A stretch of 64,000 bases of DNA from Alisma plantago-aquatica (Eukaryota > Streptophyta > Magnoliopsida > Alismatales > Alismataceae): the NCBI GenBank assembly GCA_963693085.1, contig OY856413.1, forward strand, positions 106,509,501-106,573,500, read 5' to 3'. Shown here one piece after another: positions 12,814 through 26,110 of the stretch (position 1 is its first letter; each line of letters begins with the position of its first letter). The position numbers were made by a program, and so were the translations under genes. Under the pieces are notes generated by a model, which saw only the letters and a program-made list of their open reading frames with translations, was not told the DNA's origin and made no database searches.

Positions 12814-13968
12814 TTGTTTCTACAAAAGAAATTTGCAACTTTAGTCAAAACACTTCTGATTTGATTTGATAAGTTTGATTATATTCACTAGCTTTTTAAT
12901 TAATTATCGCTCCCACTATTTTGTTCAAATCAACAACCCTCACTATCAATTTAGAAGACTGCATTGTACAATCTTCTAGTCATCCAAGATCCATATTTCA
13001 TTAAAACATGAGTCAGCTTTGGTTGATCGCCCACAACTTGACTATTTAGGTAAGAAACTTTTTCCAATTGTATCTCATACAACTCTTGGATAGATGGTAT
13101 GCACAACTCCTTTCCATAGTTCATTTCTATGCTTCTAGGCACTTAATTCATTAAGGTCACTTAGTTAAGCCTGACCCAAAAGCCAACATTATAGAATATG
13201 CACCCTACTTTGGTAGAACCTACATATCTACCATCACACTTCCACTGAGATGGATGACACACCATGCTTTGGCATAACCTACACTTGGTCGATCAAGCTT
13301 TTCATGTGTGTTTCTTATGGAAAGAATCATAGACTTAATATTTTTTGAGGAATTTTATATATAAGTACATATACATATCAATTCACCTCATATTTATAGA
13401 ACATATCTTGTACATGCTATATCCACAATTGAAAACATGCAATTGTAAAACACAAGCAATGGTTATGGCCATACTAATGTAAATCATTGATGCCACAAGG
13501 AATTACTACCACCTAAGGTCCACATCATATGTAGCAACCTATTGTTGATGAAGATCTATGCTGGAACTAGTTTGGGTCAATCAGTTCAATGCTTGAACTG
13601 ATCGATTGGCCTCCTGGTCAGTCAGTTGGTCTGTCAGATCATTCGTCTGGTCTCTAGTACAAGAAAAGTCTGGACACCTCTATTCGATTGATTGGGACAC
13701 CAGCCGATCGACCGACTCCTCCTATCATCTGTCCTTCTCAGTCCTCCAACCGACCAATTTGTCTTATGAAATAGTTGGTTCATCTGGTGCAGAATGTATT
13801 CTTTGTCATAATAGGTGTTAAACTATCCTAATCCTATTTAACATATTACATTGTAATAGGGAAACCTCGAGTTACATTCGAGGGGAGTATAGGAAGGAAA
13901 GCATTAATACTTTTACATATGAAAGGAGAGAGAGGCTCAATATGCAAATAGAGATATAAGCAGGAAAT

Positions 13969-16900
13969 TGGATTGAGGGTCTTGAGGATGAATAAGGAAA
14001 TTTTAAAACAAATGAAGAAGAAATTTCAGCTATCATCACCAATTTATTTTCCCAACTTTTCCACACGAGTAATCCCACGAGATTTGAATAAGCAACAAGA
14101 GGCATTAGGCGGATGGTCAGTGAGGAATAGAAAGAAGCTTTAGAAAGAGATATCACAGATGAGAAAATATGGACAACCCTTAGACAGATGCACCCTAATA
14201 AGGCACCGGATCTTGATGGAATGAAGGAGATGTTATACCAAAAATACTGGAACATTGTGGGCCAAGATGTGGCTAGATACATTAAGGGGTGGTGGAAAGG
14301 GGAAAGGAGCTTAGAGGAGGTAAATGATACACTGGTGGTGATGATCCCAAAAACTGACAAGCCCAAAATAGTAGGGGAGTTTCGCCCAATCAGCCTTTGC
14401 AATGTTATGTACAATCTAGCATCTAAAGTGATGACAAATAGATTAAAGCCTCTCATGAACAACATCATAACAGAGAATCAAAGTGCTTTTATTCTGGGGT
14501 GCATGATCACCGATAATTCTCTTATTGCTTATGAACTTTTCCATGCTATGAAGAGGGATAAAGAAAAGAAGAAAGGCATCCTTGCTTTGAAGTTGGATAT
14601 GTCCAAAGCTTATGATAGGATAGAATGGAGTGTTCTAAACTATGTGATGGAGAGAATGGGATTTGGGGTGGTATGGAGGGAGAAGATTCAAGACTGCATC
14701 ACATCTATCCAACATATGTTTGCCATCAATGGGGACCAGACCAGGAGAACAAAACCTTCGCGGGGACTTCTCCAGGGTGACCCTCTCTCCCCCTATCTTT
14801 TTATCATATGCGCGGAAGCTTTCTCTACCATGTTAAGTATTGCTGCATGTGACAACCTTATACACAGTGTCACTCCGTGTAGAGGGGCGCCACACATATC
14901 TCACCTTTTCTTTGCAGACGACAACATCCTGTTTGCTAGAGCAACCTCGTCAGAGTGCTTGAAGATAGCTGAAATTATCAGCCAATATGAACAGGCATCC
15001 AGACAACAAATTAATTTATCCAAGACGGAGGTAGTTTTCAACAAGGGGATGTCGGCCACAAAACAGAATGAACTCAAGGGTCTGCTTCAAGTAAAGGAGG
15101 TAGAATGGAACACAAAGTACTTGAGCCTTCCAACGGTGATAGGTAGATCAAAGAAACATATTTTCATCTTCTTAACGGAAAGGATTTGAAAAAAACTCCA
15201 AGGATGGTCTGAAAAATTGCTATCCAAACTGGCAAGGAGGTCCTTATCAAGGAAGTGGCATAGGCTATCCTGACATATGTGATGAGCATCTTCCAAATCC
15301 CAACGGGCACTCTTGATGAGATTCAAAGCATTATATCAAGGTTTTGGTGGGGCGTAAAAGGAAATGAAAGGAAGTTAGCTTGGACAAGTTGGGAAAATAT
15401 GTGTAAACCAAAAAGGCTGGGAGGGATCAGTTTTAGGAATTTCCACGTCTTTAACCAAGCCCTTCTAGCCAAACAATTATGGAGGTTAGGAGTGAACCCA
15501 CACTCCCTTGTGCATAAGGTGCTGAAGGCTAGATATTTTCCTAGAACATCTATTTGGGAAGCAAGGAGAGGCTATAACCCCAACTATACATGGATGAGTT
15601 TATGGGGAGCAAAGGCACTGCTGAAGGAAGGGATGGAGTGGAGGATAGGAAATGGGAAAGACGTCGACACTTGGGAGGATTCATGGCTGCCGAGAGAGAA
15701 GGACACTCTTGCACGTTTCAAGAAATTAGACGACACATCCTATTTGAAGGTACATGATCTCATGACACTGGATGGCTTAACCTGAGACATTTCAAAGCTG
15801 GAGGATTGCTTCCCATCGGCTTACATAGAGAGGATAAGAGCTATCTCACTTAGTCTTCGTGAACAAGATGATGTATGGTCGTGGTGGCCGACAAAGAAAG
15901 GAATATTCACAGTGCGATCAGCGTACTGGCTTGGCATTCTAGGAAACGAGGAAGCCCGAAAGTAGGTAATGCAACAAGGTGACAAATTATGGCAGTGCAT
16001 CTAGAAAGGTGGGTGGGCTCCCAAAGCTGCACACTTCATTTTGCGAGTGTGCACAGGGGGTCTAGCAACAAAGGGAATGCTGTTTGACCGGCATTGCATT
16101 GACGACAGTACATGTCAGATGTGCATGTCGAAAAAGGAGTCTATTCCACACACGCTATTCCACTGTCTGAATGCTACTGAGGCTTGGGAATACTTGGAGT
16201 GAGGGATTCAAGAGTGGGTGAAGACTATAAGGATGAAGACATCATCATCACAATGGGGGCGACATTGGACATGGCTGACAAAGAGGCGATCGTTGTAGCC
16301 ATGTGGGCTGTTTGGAGGGGGCACAACATGCAAATCTTATAAGATGGCAAAGTGCACAGTGGCTACCTCTTTCATTCGGCGTTGACATGGCTCAAGCAGG
16401 TTGGAGGAGAGCAACATCCAAGGAGGAACAAAAAATCCCAACGGGAGAGAGAAGTGATGCCATAGTGGGTCAAGGCAGCACAGGGAAGACTGAAGATCAA
16501 TGTGGATGCTACATGTGGTGAGGATGGAGTGATGGCTATTGGGATGGTGATGTGGGATAGTGAGGGTGCGCTGATTGGGGTAATGGGTGAGAAGATTTGT
16601 AGCGGCACAAGGATAACACCGGCAGAAGCTACAACCATGAGGAAAACACTCTAGTGGGTGATTAGCCACGAAGCCATACAGGTGGAGATGGAGACGGATT
16701 GAAGTTGTCCAAGCTTGCAACAATTCCTCTACATGGAGAGACTACGTGGGGTTCCTTGCTGATGACATTAGGACCCTGAAATACCTTCTCTTTTTGCAGC
16801 ATTTCTTATGTTATCTGTTCATGTAACAAACTTGCCCATGAAGTTGCCACCATGGCACGAAGGGGACAAGTAGATAGGTTATCCTTTTTCCAGTTGTTTC
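13969..16900 (+). pseudogene. L1 ORF2 remnant: RT, zf-RVT, RNase H
   Basis: The longest open stretch (14188-15187) encodes a plant L1 RT. It has NKAPDLDGM, FRPISLCNV, ILALKLDMSKAYDRIEW with the first catalytic Asp, GLLQGDPLSPYLF and the intact FFADD catalytic box near 14915. A frameshift near 15240 leads to 15279-15782 (MSIFQIPTGT, then FWWG). A later segment has the zinc-binding CQMC...HTLFHC motif near 16110-16160. An RNase H-like end (KINVDAT near 16495, AEA near 16625) follows. It would nick-prime and reverse-transcribe its RNA, but stops, a frameshift and the missing endonuclease make it inactive. Confidence 0.85.
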
Positions 16901-16998
16901 CTTCATGCTTTGTGAACCTTGCTTTGGCTGATGCAACCTAGTTTATAGATGACAGGGGGTCCCAATCATAGGACCCTCTGTCCTTTATAAAAAAAGAG
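13969..16998 (+). mobile_element. 5'-truncated L1 LINE
   Basis: The insertion is flanked by the 10-bp duplication AGCAGGAAAT (13959-13968 and 16999-17008) and ends in a short A-rich tail (ATAAAAAAAGAG). The endonuclease is missing; the element starts inside the linker before RT. Comparison with the uninterrupted leader of Copia 2 (around 59560-59680) confirms the insertion. Confidence 0.9.
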
Positions 16999-17255
16999 AG
17001 CAGGAAATAAACCAAAAAACCAAGCACACAATCCATAGGGGTTTATGGACATAACCATGATTACATCCACCATCTGAACACTTTTAGAGAAGCACGTATT
17101 GATTGCATATATATCATATCATATATATTTATATTTGTTGATTGTATGTGGTATTTAATTAGATATGCACATTAATCATTTATTTTTTGCATCATATGCA
17201 ATAAAATATTTCCGATAGCATCAATTAAATCCATATACACTATAAATTAACGTGT

Positions 17256-17266
17256 CTCTGATACCA
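17256..17266 (-). other. Primer binding site complement, Copia 1
   Basis: CTCTGATACCA is the reverse complement of TGGTATCAGAG and is directly left of the LTR start at 17268. It fixes the element's orientation as minus. Confidence 0.85.
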
Positions 17267-17267
17267 C

Positions 17268-19215
17268 TATTAGGAAATTAGGGCAACAGATAAGGCAACA
17301 ATTTTTTTAATGCACAATTCCTAAACCATCAGATCGCATCAACAACAATGTATCTAGGAAAGAGGGTTGCAAGAAATATACCTGGTCCTGGATCAAGTCC
17401 AATGACTTATCCTTACAACATCATTCTTCTTCTTCAAGAAGCACTCGAGTAGTCATCAACAACGATCTCCTGGTGCAACACAATGGACATCAACTGACGA
17501 CATCCTCTTTGTGGGTGGAAAAGGTTTCCTTGCCCCTATAGTAGTCCACACGGACCATCATGAACTCCACATTGCACTACCATGTTGATACACTCTCCAT
17601 GTTGTATCTCTCTTGCTGTCCCTCCCTTTTATAGGTAGGACTTGCTCGAGCTCTCTTGGTTACCACAACCAGATAGGACAACAAGTAGTAGAGCTTATTG
17701 TTGTGTCTCTAAAAGCCTCGACTGCCCCCCCTTTATATAGTATGACCACGGTCAAAGTTTCCAGTTCATTTGGGAGTCGAAGAGACATAATTGCATAAAT
17801 TTTCTAGAAGCTACGAACGGAAAACCGCTCGCTTCACTATTGAACCACTTGTTTCAAGCATTGAGTTGTCCAGTGCATGCAATTTCATGTTTTGAATCAC
17901 ATTGACATTCAATATTAATGTAAAAGATGTCCTTGATCCAATCGAATTGATCATTGAATCAGGTGGTTCAAAACTTGAATCGGTCATCTCATACCTTGAG
18001 CCGATCGATTCACTAAGTGAATCGGCCGGTTCACACCCTGGTTTAGGTATTGTTCAACTAATGTTGTTTCCAACCGACCTGACACTTGAATCAATCAGTT
18101 CAACACATGAACTGGTCGGTTCACAGTCTAGTCAGTCAATTTCAACCATTTTTGTTTAAATTGAATACTTAAACACTTTAGTAATCAAGTTAAACACCAT
18201 TCATGAATAAAATCCTATTCTAAGTGCATCCTATGCGTGTGACCCTATAGGTCCCAAATTATGTTGGCAATGAATATCCATAACCAATTTATGACCACAA
18301 GAAATGAGTGGTATCTAGAAATACATCATTGCTACCCAAGTAGTTCAGGAAGTTGGAGAAAAACTTCAACCTACAATCCACGATCAGTGTTATCATGATC
18401 ATATAGTTCCTTTGTCTCTGATATTCAGATTAAACTCAAGGCATGGAATCATCATCCTCTCAACGTTCAATCCATGCTCCTTGAACTAGAGCATACTATA
18501 TGAGATGCATGTGAGCTAATATATCACATATCGAGTCACATGAGTATGGCCATACATTTCTTAGTCTCGCTTGCCTAGATATCAATATCCTGTACGAGGG
18601 ACAAATCCCATCTACATCACTTACACTCAATCGCCATGTGTCATAATGTACCGAGCATCAGCTTTATGGAAATCCTATTTAAGGTCACGATGGATGATGT
18701 AAAAGTAAATCAAACGATATGTGATGATTGTAGTGATTTTAGGTCTAAGAACCATAATCATCACCATGACTATGAGAGCTGATTATAACTACCATTTTAT
18801 GGTCTCCATGTATCACTCTCAAGGTGGGTCTGTCTGATACACTATTCTCTAACAAGTACCCATGTATTTGACTTGGTATCACATATAATTACTAATGAGA
18901 CTCTGTCATCATTCAACACACACTTTAGTCTTATGTATTACTGTTGTATATTTTGCTTCCACAATAATATTTGACTATGGGAACAACAAGAATGCATGTG
19001 ATCTTATAATACATATGATCTCAGTTCAGGTCCTCAGCCTGAAAACATATGTTATCAAGTAACATCATTCTTTAGACATCTTATCATGTTTGTGTCATCA
19101 TCTCATGATTGAGACAAACATAATAGATAGAATTACCTTTATCATTATCAAATAAAGTACATGATGTCCCATTACAATCATCATATGATTGGCACTATGG
19201 GCATACATACCAACG
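17268..19215 (-). mobile_element. Copia 1 5' LTR
   Basis: It runs from TATTAGG (degenerate TGTTGGG) to CATACATACCAACG. It contains a promoter-like TTTATATAG at about 17732 and a cluster of GAATCGGTC/GATCGATTC words at 17940-18140. It is similar to Copia 2's LTRs over much of its length. Confidence 0.8.
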
Positions 19216-20633
19216 TCCTCACCGTAGAGATGGTATAGAAAAGTAAAAATGTATACATATAATAAATCTAATAACCTACAAGACCCCTAGTAGTGGAAAA
19301 CCTGACCATTCCAAGCTATCCTCAATTTGAATTCCTGAATATGGTCTTCTTTAGTCCTTCTCCAGTAATGTACCTACACCTAGGTGGAAGGGAACATCAC
19401 CCAGTAAATAGGAAGCAAAGACATGCATCCGTAAAAATTGAGTATGCACATATAAACAACATTTGGACATTATATATGGTTATAAGTATAAAAGGGTGTG
19501 TTTCAAATGCAAAGATGGGGCTATCCTCATATAGGTAGATTCCAAAAAGAAATAATCAAAGGAATGAGGCATTACAGATTATAAAGTGTATTTCCATTAA
19601 TCAATCCATTATATCACAAATAAAACAAGTGCATGCATAAATGAAATAGACCAAATATCTAAAATAGGGCCATAACACTATTGGATTATGGCCTAGAAAA
19701 AAATAAGGGGGGAAACTCACACCTCAGGCGGAATACACACACTCTGATATATAACTGGTTATTCCACTACACCACTACTCTAGATAAATAGTCTAACATG
19801 CATCATGCATAAATTGAGAAGTAATATTGATAGTCCAATCCTATTTCAACTTCTAAGTTTCAAGGAAAGTGGGGGTTATAGACCATATGTTTAGAATCTA
19901 GAAATTTCCAATGAGTAATAAGAAGAATCAAATAAAGAATAGTTTCCTCATTTAAGGAAATAAGAAATTATATTCAATAAAATGCCTAAGCATATATAGG
20001 CTACCTGATCTTTACAACTAATGCATAAATCATTCTATATACTTGTTCCATGAAGTGAAGTATTCATCCTAGGAACACATAATGTATGTCATTCAAACCA
20101 AATCTATCATGTGTGTGCATTGCAATTATATATTTTATAATATTCCCATCTTGGTCTCAATCACCTTGTGACATATTAGGATTTTTAGTCTTATGAAGTG
20201 AATATATGATCAATTGGATCTCTATTTTAGTTCAAAGATTCATATTTAATCATATAATCTTAAGTATGTCTAGGTTACATATATGTGGGGGTAATAATAT
20301 GCATTCTTCTTATTCAGATTTGTAATATCATTCTCTCTCTATACTATGAGAATCCATATTATTCCAAACATCATAATTAACATGTATATTGGTGGGAATG
20401 AGCATTTTATTAAGTAATTATTATATATTCCATGAATACTAGTATGCATGTGATACTATTTTGGCTGAATATGAATAGTGTAGTCCAACCATGTCATGAT
20501 GAGGTACTCCTACTCATATTTATGAAACAATTCTTGTTATACAAGCCCCCTCTCTCATACACCAATTTATTCTAAGTAGTTTGATATACATAAATATACC
20601 TTGTAAACCCATACCCTATCAAAAACACTATAA

Positions 20634-20635
<2 letters not shown>

Positions 20636-20675
<40 letters not shown>

Positions 20676-20678
20676 GTG

Positions 20679-20711
<33 letters not shown>
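20636..20711. repeat. (AT)n then (TG)n microsatellite
   Basis: About 38 bp of AT repeat (20636-20673) is followed by an interrupted TG repeat (20675-20711). Confidence 0.95.
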
Positions 20712-21795
20712 CTAAGGTTATGATTCATGCCAAGAGTGGAATCAATATTTAGGACACACTTATTAATAATTACTATTTTTTAGAAATTAGTATTTACTAA
20801 ATTGAGTATACTAGTATGTATGCCAATATAATAAGTGAAAAGTACTAGACCAACAAAATTAGATAGTTATGACACCACGTTTTATTTGTAATACACTTTA
20901 ATATCTATTTTTAACCAATCACTTCAGTCATTTGATTTCTAAACAACATATATAATATACTTAAATTAGTGAAAAATATATAACCATGTTTTTATATGAA
21001 ATACATGTAGTTAAATGACCTATTTTTGTTGGTAAGGTCTAGGTTTCCTACTTCTTTAATATATTTAGACAATGAGGTTGTGATTAACTAAGATATAAAA
21101 GAGGAAGATTACCTGCTACAAATCTTGATGACCAACATGTAGATCAGTTCCTAATGATCCTTGAAATTAAACATCCTCAAATCATTTCATTGCAGGTCTC
21201 AACTTCCTTAAAGTCTACAGAGATTGATGTAGCAATTCATTGTCCTCTAGACTTTTATAACTTGGATGAAGGTAGTTCTGGTGGTTGGATATTGGTATAG
21301 GGTCGATATGATCTCAGGGAAGATAGTAGATCTATAGCTCGTGCCTTCATTGCCAATGTTTAGCCTTTATTTCTACTGAAGTCAGGCAATGGATGGCACT
21401 GGTGATGAGGCATCTAAATGGGTACATGAACTAAATTTCTCACTATTATAGTTGTTTTGGAGATGGATATCCATCGTGATAGCAACTAGGGTGAGGGGAA
21501 GTCTGTGTTTCTATTAGTTAGGTGTGTGGGTAGGGAGTTGTAGGTCTTATAGTCTGATAGGCCATCAGGTCAAGCTCAACTACTTAGGTTTTAAAGAGGC
21601 TGGGTCATAGGCATTGTTTCTAGGATGGCGATGAGAAGCAACAATCTTAGGTGGGAATCCATCGCTCAATGATGGCCATAAAGATTGGTGGCATGGTGAT
21701 TTGTATCTATGATGCTGGTGCTGCATGTGATGGATTTGCAAATTTAAGATGGTGACCAGAAAGTAGATTTTCTATCATACAACTAGGTGTTAGGT

Positions 21796-21826
21796 GGAGG
21801 AGGAGGAGAAGAAGAAGAAGAAGAAG
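21796..21826. repeat. (GGA)n/(GAA)n microsatellite
   Basis: A purine-only run of GGAGGA then GAAGAA triplets. Confidence 0.9.
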
Positions 21827-22645
21827 CAAGAAACAATGATTGGTGGGGGGTTGTGGATCCATAGCGATGCCTGGGAAGGTCTGTGGTGGAGGAGGTGAGT
21901 CTGGAGGCATCAAATGATCTTGTATCCATCACTGTGACTAGCGAGTGACCTATAGGTCTTGCGGTAGCTACTAGAGTTTATGGAGATGGCCAACACTATG
22001 TGTGCTAGGTGATGGTTTCCTTCAAAAAGCCCAACTATCACGGGGAGGGAAGAAGAGGTGGTTGCTAGGGTTTGCTAGAATTGGGGATGGAGATGAGGAA
22101 ATAGAGATGGGGATGGAGGATTAGTGGTACCACATCCATGATTGTATCTTGGATACCACATCGAAGTAGGGAAGGAATGTATTATAAATCAATTTATTTA
22201 ATGGTGAATTAAGTTGTATTGACATCAAAATTAAGGGTTAGCTACATAAGGTGTGAGTAATTCAATTCCAACATCAATTTTACCTTTTGAAAATGTTTGG
22301 CATGACATTTATTTACTTGTAGCTTACATACTCATTTATGAATTTAATCCCTTTCTTAATCAATTATATTAAATTCATCAAATTCTTTCCACCAATTAGT
22401 GTTAGGATGGATCTAGATTGCCAAATTAGGGTCTAAAAAATTAATTTGTAATTTGTATAATTAAGTTGAAGTTTTTATAATTAATGTATGATTAACTCAA
22501 TTTAAATCATTATTTGTTAAAAACATAACATGTTATTGGATCAAAATATCCAAATGTAAGAGAATAGGGATCCATACTAACTTAATAAAAAATGCATACA
22601 ACTTAGGGAGTACTAAGCTAGGTGGTTAGATTGGGGTTTGTTACA

Positions 22646-22682
22646 ACACTCCACCCCTTAAAATGAATTCCCCCCCCCCCCC
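22646..22682 (-). other. Polypurine tract complement and poly-C run
   Basis: ACACTCCACCCCTTA is the complement of a TAAGGGGTGGAGTGT tract next to the LTR end at 22645. A run of 13 C follows at 22670-22682. Confidence 0.5.
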
Positions 22683-23473
22683 AAAAAAAAATCCATTCAT
22701 CTATAGCTGGATATACAAACTTGATTATGCTTCCCAACCTAATCATATATTTCAAGTCCACATAATATAATGTGCCATAGTCCATCACCATGTATCACAC
22801 CTATAGGCTAGTCGCAAGGTGAAACCATATCAATCCATGTATTAAAACTGCACTAGTCTACTCATACAATATGTCGAGCTAGGAAGTTACACCAAAATCT
22901 ACTGTGTCTTAGTAGTATTGTATTCATTATTTAGATGATTATATTTTTCAATTTACAATGATTATATTCACTTCAATTAAATTATTATGACTTTATATTA
23001 TTTTTAGTTTAGTAACCTAACTTACTTGTGTCCACCATTTTTGATAAGGGAAAATAAATCTTAAAACTTATTATAATTATGTAAGTAAAGTTCATGGTGG
23101 TAATTTTTGTAGTCCATAACCATCTACCCTAGTTAAGTGGTGCTACATACCTATGAGATTTGAATGTTACTCATGTATTACTTCTTACAACCAATATTTA
23201 CCTCATACATTCTTAGGTTAAGTTACATTATTAAAGGAATAATCGTCAATACTCCACCTCTTAAAAATAATTAATATATATCCTAACTAATAATCTAGAG
23301 GGGAAATAGGGAATATCAACTAGGTTGTGTGCATCTAAGAATTCTTTTTGACAATATCAACTTCTAACTTATGCCTAAGGTCTTAGGGTTGATCATGACA
23401 ATCAAGGGTTTCTCAACTACTCAAAATTTCTCGTGGTGGTGACTTCATTTAAAAAACTATCGATAAATATGAA
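22683..23473. other. Decayed interior of the old LTR element
   Basis: AT-rich, with no gag or pol motif found. A second PPT-like complement (ACTCCACCTCTTAAAA) lies near 23250. Confidence 0.35.
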
Positions 23474-23495
23474 GCTTGTCTTTTTATACATAAAT

Positions 23496-23599
23496 ATATT
23501 TTAAAATTAGCAATTTATTCATTCCATTGTCTGGGGATTTGAACCTGTGACCTCTTGATCTTACAACATTACTTCTACCAACGGGGTGCCACTTCTTTG
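23496..23599 (-). mobile_element. tRNA-headed SINE fragment
   Basis: On the minus strand it has a tRNA-like head with the B box GGTTCAAATCC (near 23537-23547) and a weak A-box region TTGGTAGAAG. It is bounded by imperfect direct repeats of GCTTGTCTTTTTATACATAAAT (23474-23495 and 23600-23623), as expected for a target duplication. Confidence 0.55.
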
Positions 23600-23623
23600 G
23601 CTTGTCTTTATATACATATAAAT

Positions 23624-24008
23624 TAATATTGAAAATACATTTTATGGTAAAAATCTTTGTGATGAAAATTCAAAATTGGCTCCAAAATATATCCAAGAAA
23701 CAAATCATACACCTTTTATAACAAAACATATATAATGTTATTCTATCATCACTTCATTCCACAAAAGGGTCAAATTCTTCTAACACCAAAAGAAGGCATA
23801 CAGACATATCAAATATGTAAGCATAAGAAGGAGAGCGGTTCCTTGTTTTGCAAAATCAATATCACAAGACTAAATAAGGAACAAAATCGACCATTCCCCA
23901 TGTCACTCCTAATCATAATTCACACCACCTCATCTCGAGTCCCGAGGGAGTCATAAGATTGTCCTATTTTATAAATAGAGATTTAAGGTCTTCCCCATAA
24001 TGGCTGGT
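23624..24008. other. No recognisable feature
   Basis: Non-coding. The short open frame at 23735-23956 has no recognisable motif. Confidence 0.4.
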
Positions 24009-24098
24009 TTACAACTATAGTTCCTTCACAAGATAAGGTAACCCATATAGTCAAGCTACTCATATCAATCACTAGATAAACTAAGTACACTATTGGAT
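24009..24098. repeat. 90-bp perfect direct repeat, copy 1
   Basis: Identical, base for base, to 26848-26937. The second copy begins with the last five bases (TTACA) of Cassandra-like LTR C. Confidence 0.95.
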
Positions 24099-24166
24099 CA
24101 AGATGAGGTTTAATAATGTAACTTAACTTAAGACTGTATGATTTACTCCCTAAGTTGTACACTATT

Positions 24167-24457
24167 TGTAACATCCGGGCCCACTGCCCGAGGCTCTAGT
24201 AGAGTTTCAGGAATGACGACTGGCCCCACAGACCACCACTAGCCTTAACTGCGCGCTTTGTCCACACTCATGCGCAAGCCGGGGTCAACTTCCCGACTAG
24301 TCATCCATCCTAGTACTACTCCAAGCTGAGCACGCTTAACTATGGAGTTCTTTAGTGATGGGCTCTCGGAAAAGGAGGGGCACCTTGGTGATATGGGTAG
24401 TCCAATCATTCCTTTTAAGAGAGTTTTATCCGAGGCCTCAAATCCTGGGATGTTACA
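24167..24457 (-). mobile_element. Cassandra-like TRIM LTR A (minus)
   Basis: A 291-bp LTR bounded by TGTAAC and GTTACA. It contains 5S rRNA-derived sequence on the minus strand: the complement of AGTTAAGCGTGCTCAGC and of AGTAGTACTAGGATGG. It has the same structure as LTRs B and C (292 bp). Its polypurine tract complement (ATCTCTCCCACTTAGA) lies on its right, so it is a 3' LTR of a minus-strand unit. Confidence 0.85.
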
Positions 24458-26017
24458 ATCTCTCCCACTTAGAGTCTTGACAACAAGGTCACAAACATCC
24501 TTAGGGTTTACATCCACATGAGCATTCCTAACCCTAAAAAGCTCCTAAGGCACAAGCAGACCACCTATCAAACCATGCTAGGTCATACTTGTTCGCATCC
24601 TCAACACTAGATCAAGATCATATCTTCCCATATCATCAACTTAGCTGTGAGGGGTTCATCAAACATACCTCAAACTTAAGGGGTTCCTTCTCCTCTAACC
24701 ATGAGGAGTACCATGATCAAATCTCAAATCTCGTCATGAGCACCAGGTACACCACTTCCCCTCTTAGGCCTAAGAACCCTAGGTTCATATCTTTATGCAA
24801 CAACTATCCAACTGCATGCCCAACCCTTAACCACGAACCAAGCATGTCCAAGGTATGTCATGCACATCCTATCATCCTTCTGCTTGATCCACACTTCAGA
24901 GTTGAGTCCTCCTCAAGGACAATCAACAAGGTACACCACCTCACAACTTGTTACTAAACCTCTCTAGGTCTAAAGAACTCTTCTTCTCATCTATACCATA
25001 GGTATAGAGGTACCAACAGACTCATCCTCTCTCTAGGGTTTGGTTCCTCTCATGGCAACTGAGACATCATCAGCCTCTAGGGATCAAGCACGAGGCAACC
25101 ACAAACATCCACTTAGGTCACATCATCCTCAACTCCCCACTTTTCCTCATATCTCAGAGTCTAGGCTTCCAACCTTCTAGCATGGGTCTTACTCTCTCTC
25201 TCTCTCTCTCTACAGCTAACTCCACAACCAACCTAACTATTAGAGGTCCTTTCTTCATGAATATGGATCAAGCTCACAAGCATACCTCTATATGGTGAAG
25301 CCCACATTGAAACTTATGTTTGCTCAAGGTTATCCCTAGACTTTTATGCTTATTTCATCAACTTTCCAACATACTCCCTTGGCTAGGGTTTCAACCTACT
25401 GCTCTCACTACTGACGTATTCTGGGTGCCTATTATGCCATGCTCATATAGGCTCATGGGGTTTCCATAGGTTCTTCTCTAACCTCATCAATGAAGGAGCT
25501 ATCCTTCACTCTATCATGCACGACCCTTCCCAGGGTTGGGTCGCCAAAGGTACTCAGTCATCCAACCTTCATGGCTCATATGACATCCAAGGCATGTCCA
25601 TCCAAACACATGGTCTACCATGACTTCTAACTCATCACGCCATCTCTCTTTCTAACCTTCACTTAGGGTTAGGGTTAACATCATCCTCGAAGGATGTGCC
25701 AGGTTTCTACTTGTAATGGAGATCTCTACCTCCAAGACCAACTTTCTTTACTTATCCTCCTGACAAGAAGGTCTAGCCTCAGGTCTCTCATGAGGGCATG
25801 ACAACATATGTCATACGACCTAAGCATGTATCTATTCTTTTACGCTTAATCTATTAAGATTATGTCCATGACATCTTATTTACATGCTTTTTATTAATTT
25901 GGTGGAGGATTCCTTAAACCTTATTAACCTTACCCATACCTCAAGAGGGTGAGGGAAAAGAGAGAAAACCCTAAGGATGTTTGTGACCTTGTTGTCAAGA
26001 GTCTAAGTGGGGGAGAT
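24458..26017. other. 1.56-kb segment between inverted Cassandra-like LTRs
   Basis: Both ends carry the same sequence of about 55 bases in opposite orientation (left 24458-24512, right about 25963-26017). Each ends with GTCTAAGTGGGGGAGA-type polypurine tract against its LTR. The middle of about 1.45 kb has no recognisable ORF; it is C-rich on the plus strand with many CTCTAGG and ACCCTA-like words. It differs from the 251-bp interior between LTRs B and C. Confidence 0.6.
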
Positions 26018-26110
26018 TGTAACATCCCAGGATTTGAGGCCTCAGATAAAACACTCTTAAAGGGAATGATTGGACTACCCATATCACCAAGGTGTACCTC
26101 CTTTTCTGGG

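Larger units (their letters stand above)
12814..17255 (-). other. Copia 1 5' leader, split by an L1
   Basis: The leader parallels 58506-59912 of Copia 2. It includes a cluster of (A)CCGATCGGTT-like words at 13570-13760, matching the cluster at 59270-59480. It has no ORF of its own and is interrupted by the L1 at 13969-16998. Confidence 0.65.
7188..19215 (-). mobile_element. Copia element 1 (minus strand, rearranged)
   Basis: It has a left LTR beginning TGTTGGGAA (7188), decayed RT, integrase and gag on the minus strand, a complement of the primer site at 17256-17266, and a right LTR at 17268-19215. It is related to Copia 2 at 52288: shared gag, 5' leader, LTR blocks such as CCACAACCAGAGAGGACAA, and the same LTR ends. 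No matching target duplication is seen (ATAAA on the left, TCCTC on the right). About 130 bp present in the paralogous host LTR at 27860-27990 is absent next to its right end, so a deletion there explains this. A block of about 1.9 kb is inverted and an L1 sits in the leader. Confidence 0.8.
19216..22645 (-). repeat. Old host LTR, remainder right of Copia 1
   Basis: The first 700-800 bases match about 27990-28790. Further right no partner is available because the second copy is cut by the CACTA element. It ends TGTTACA at 22645. There is no credible ORF; the minus-strand frame at 21707-21913 is a leucine run from the GGA/GAA repeat. Confidence 0.5.

Noticed and set aside
24589..24957. 122-codon open frame between the TRIM LTRs
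   Set aside because: No domain, no start context or relatives recognised; one frame in C-rich DNA.
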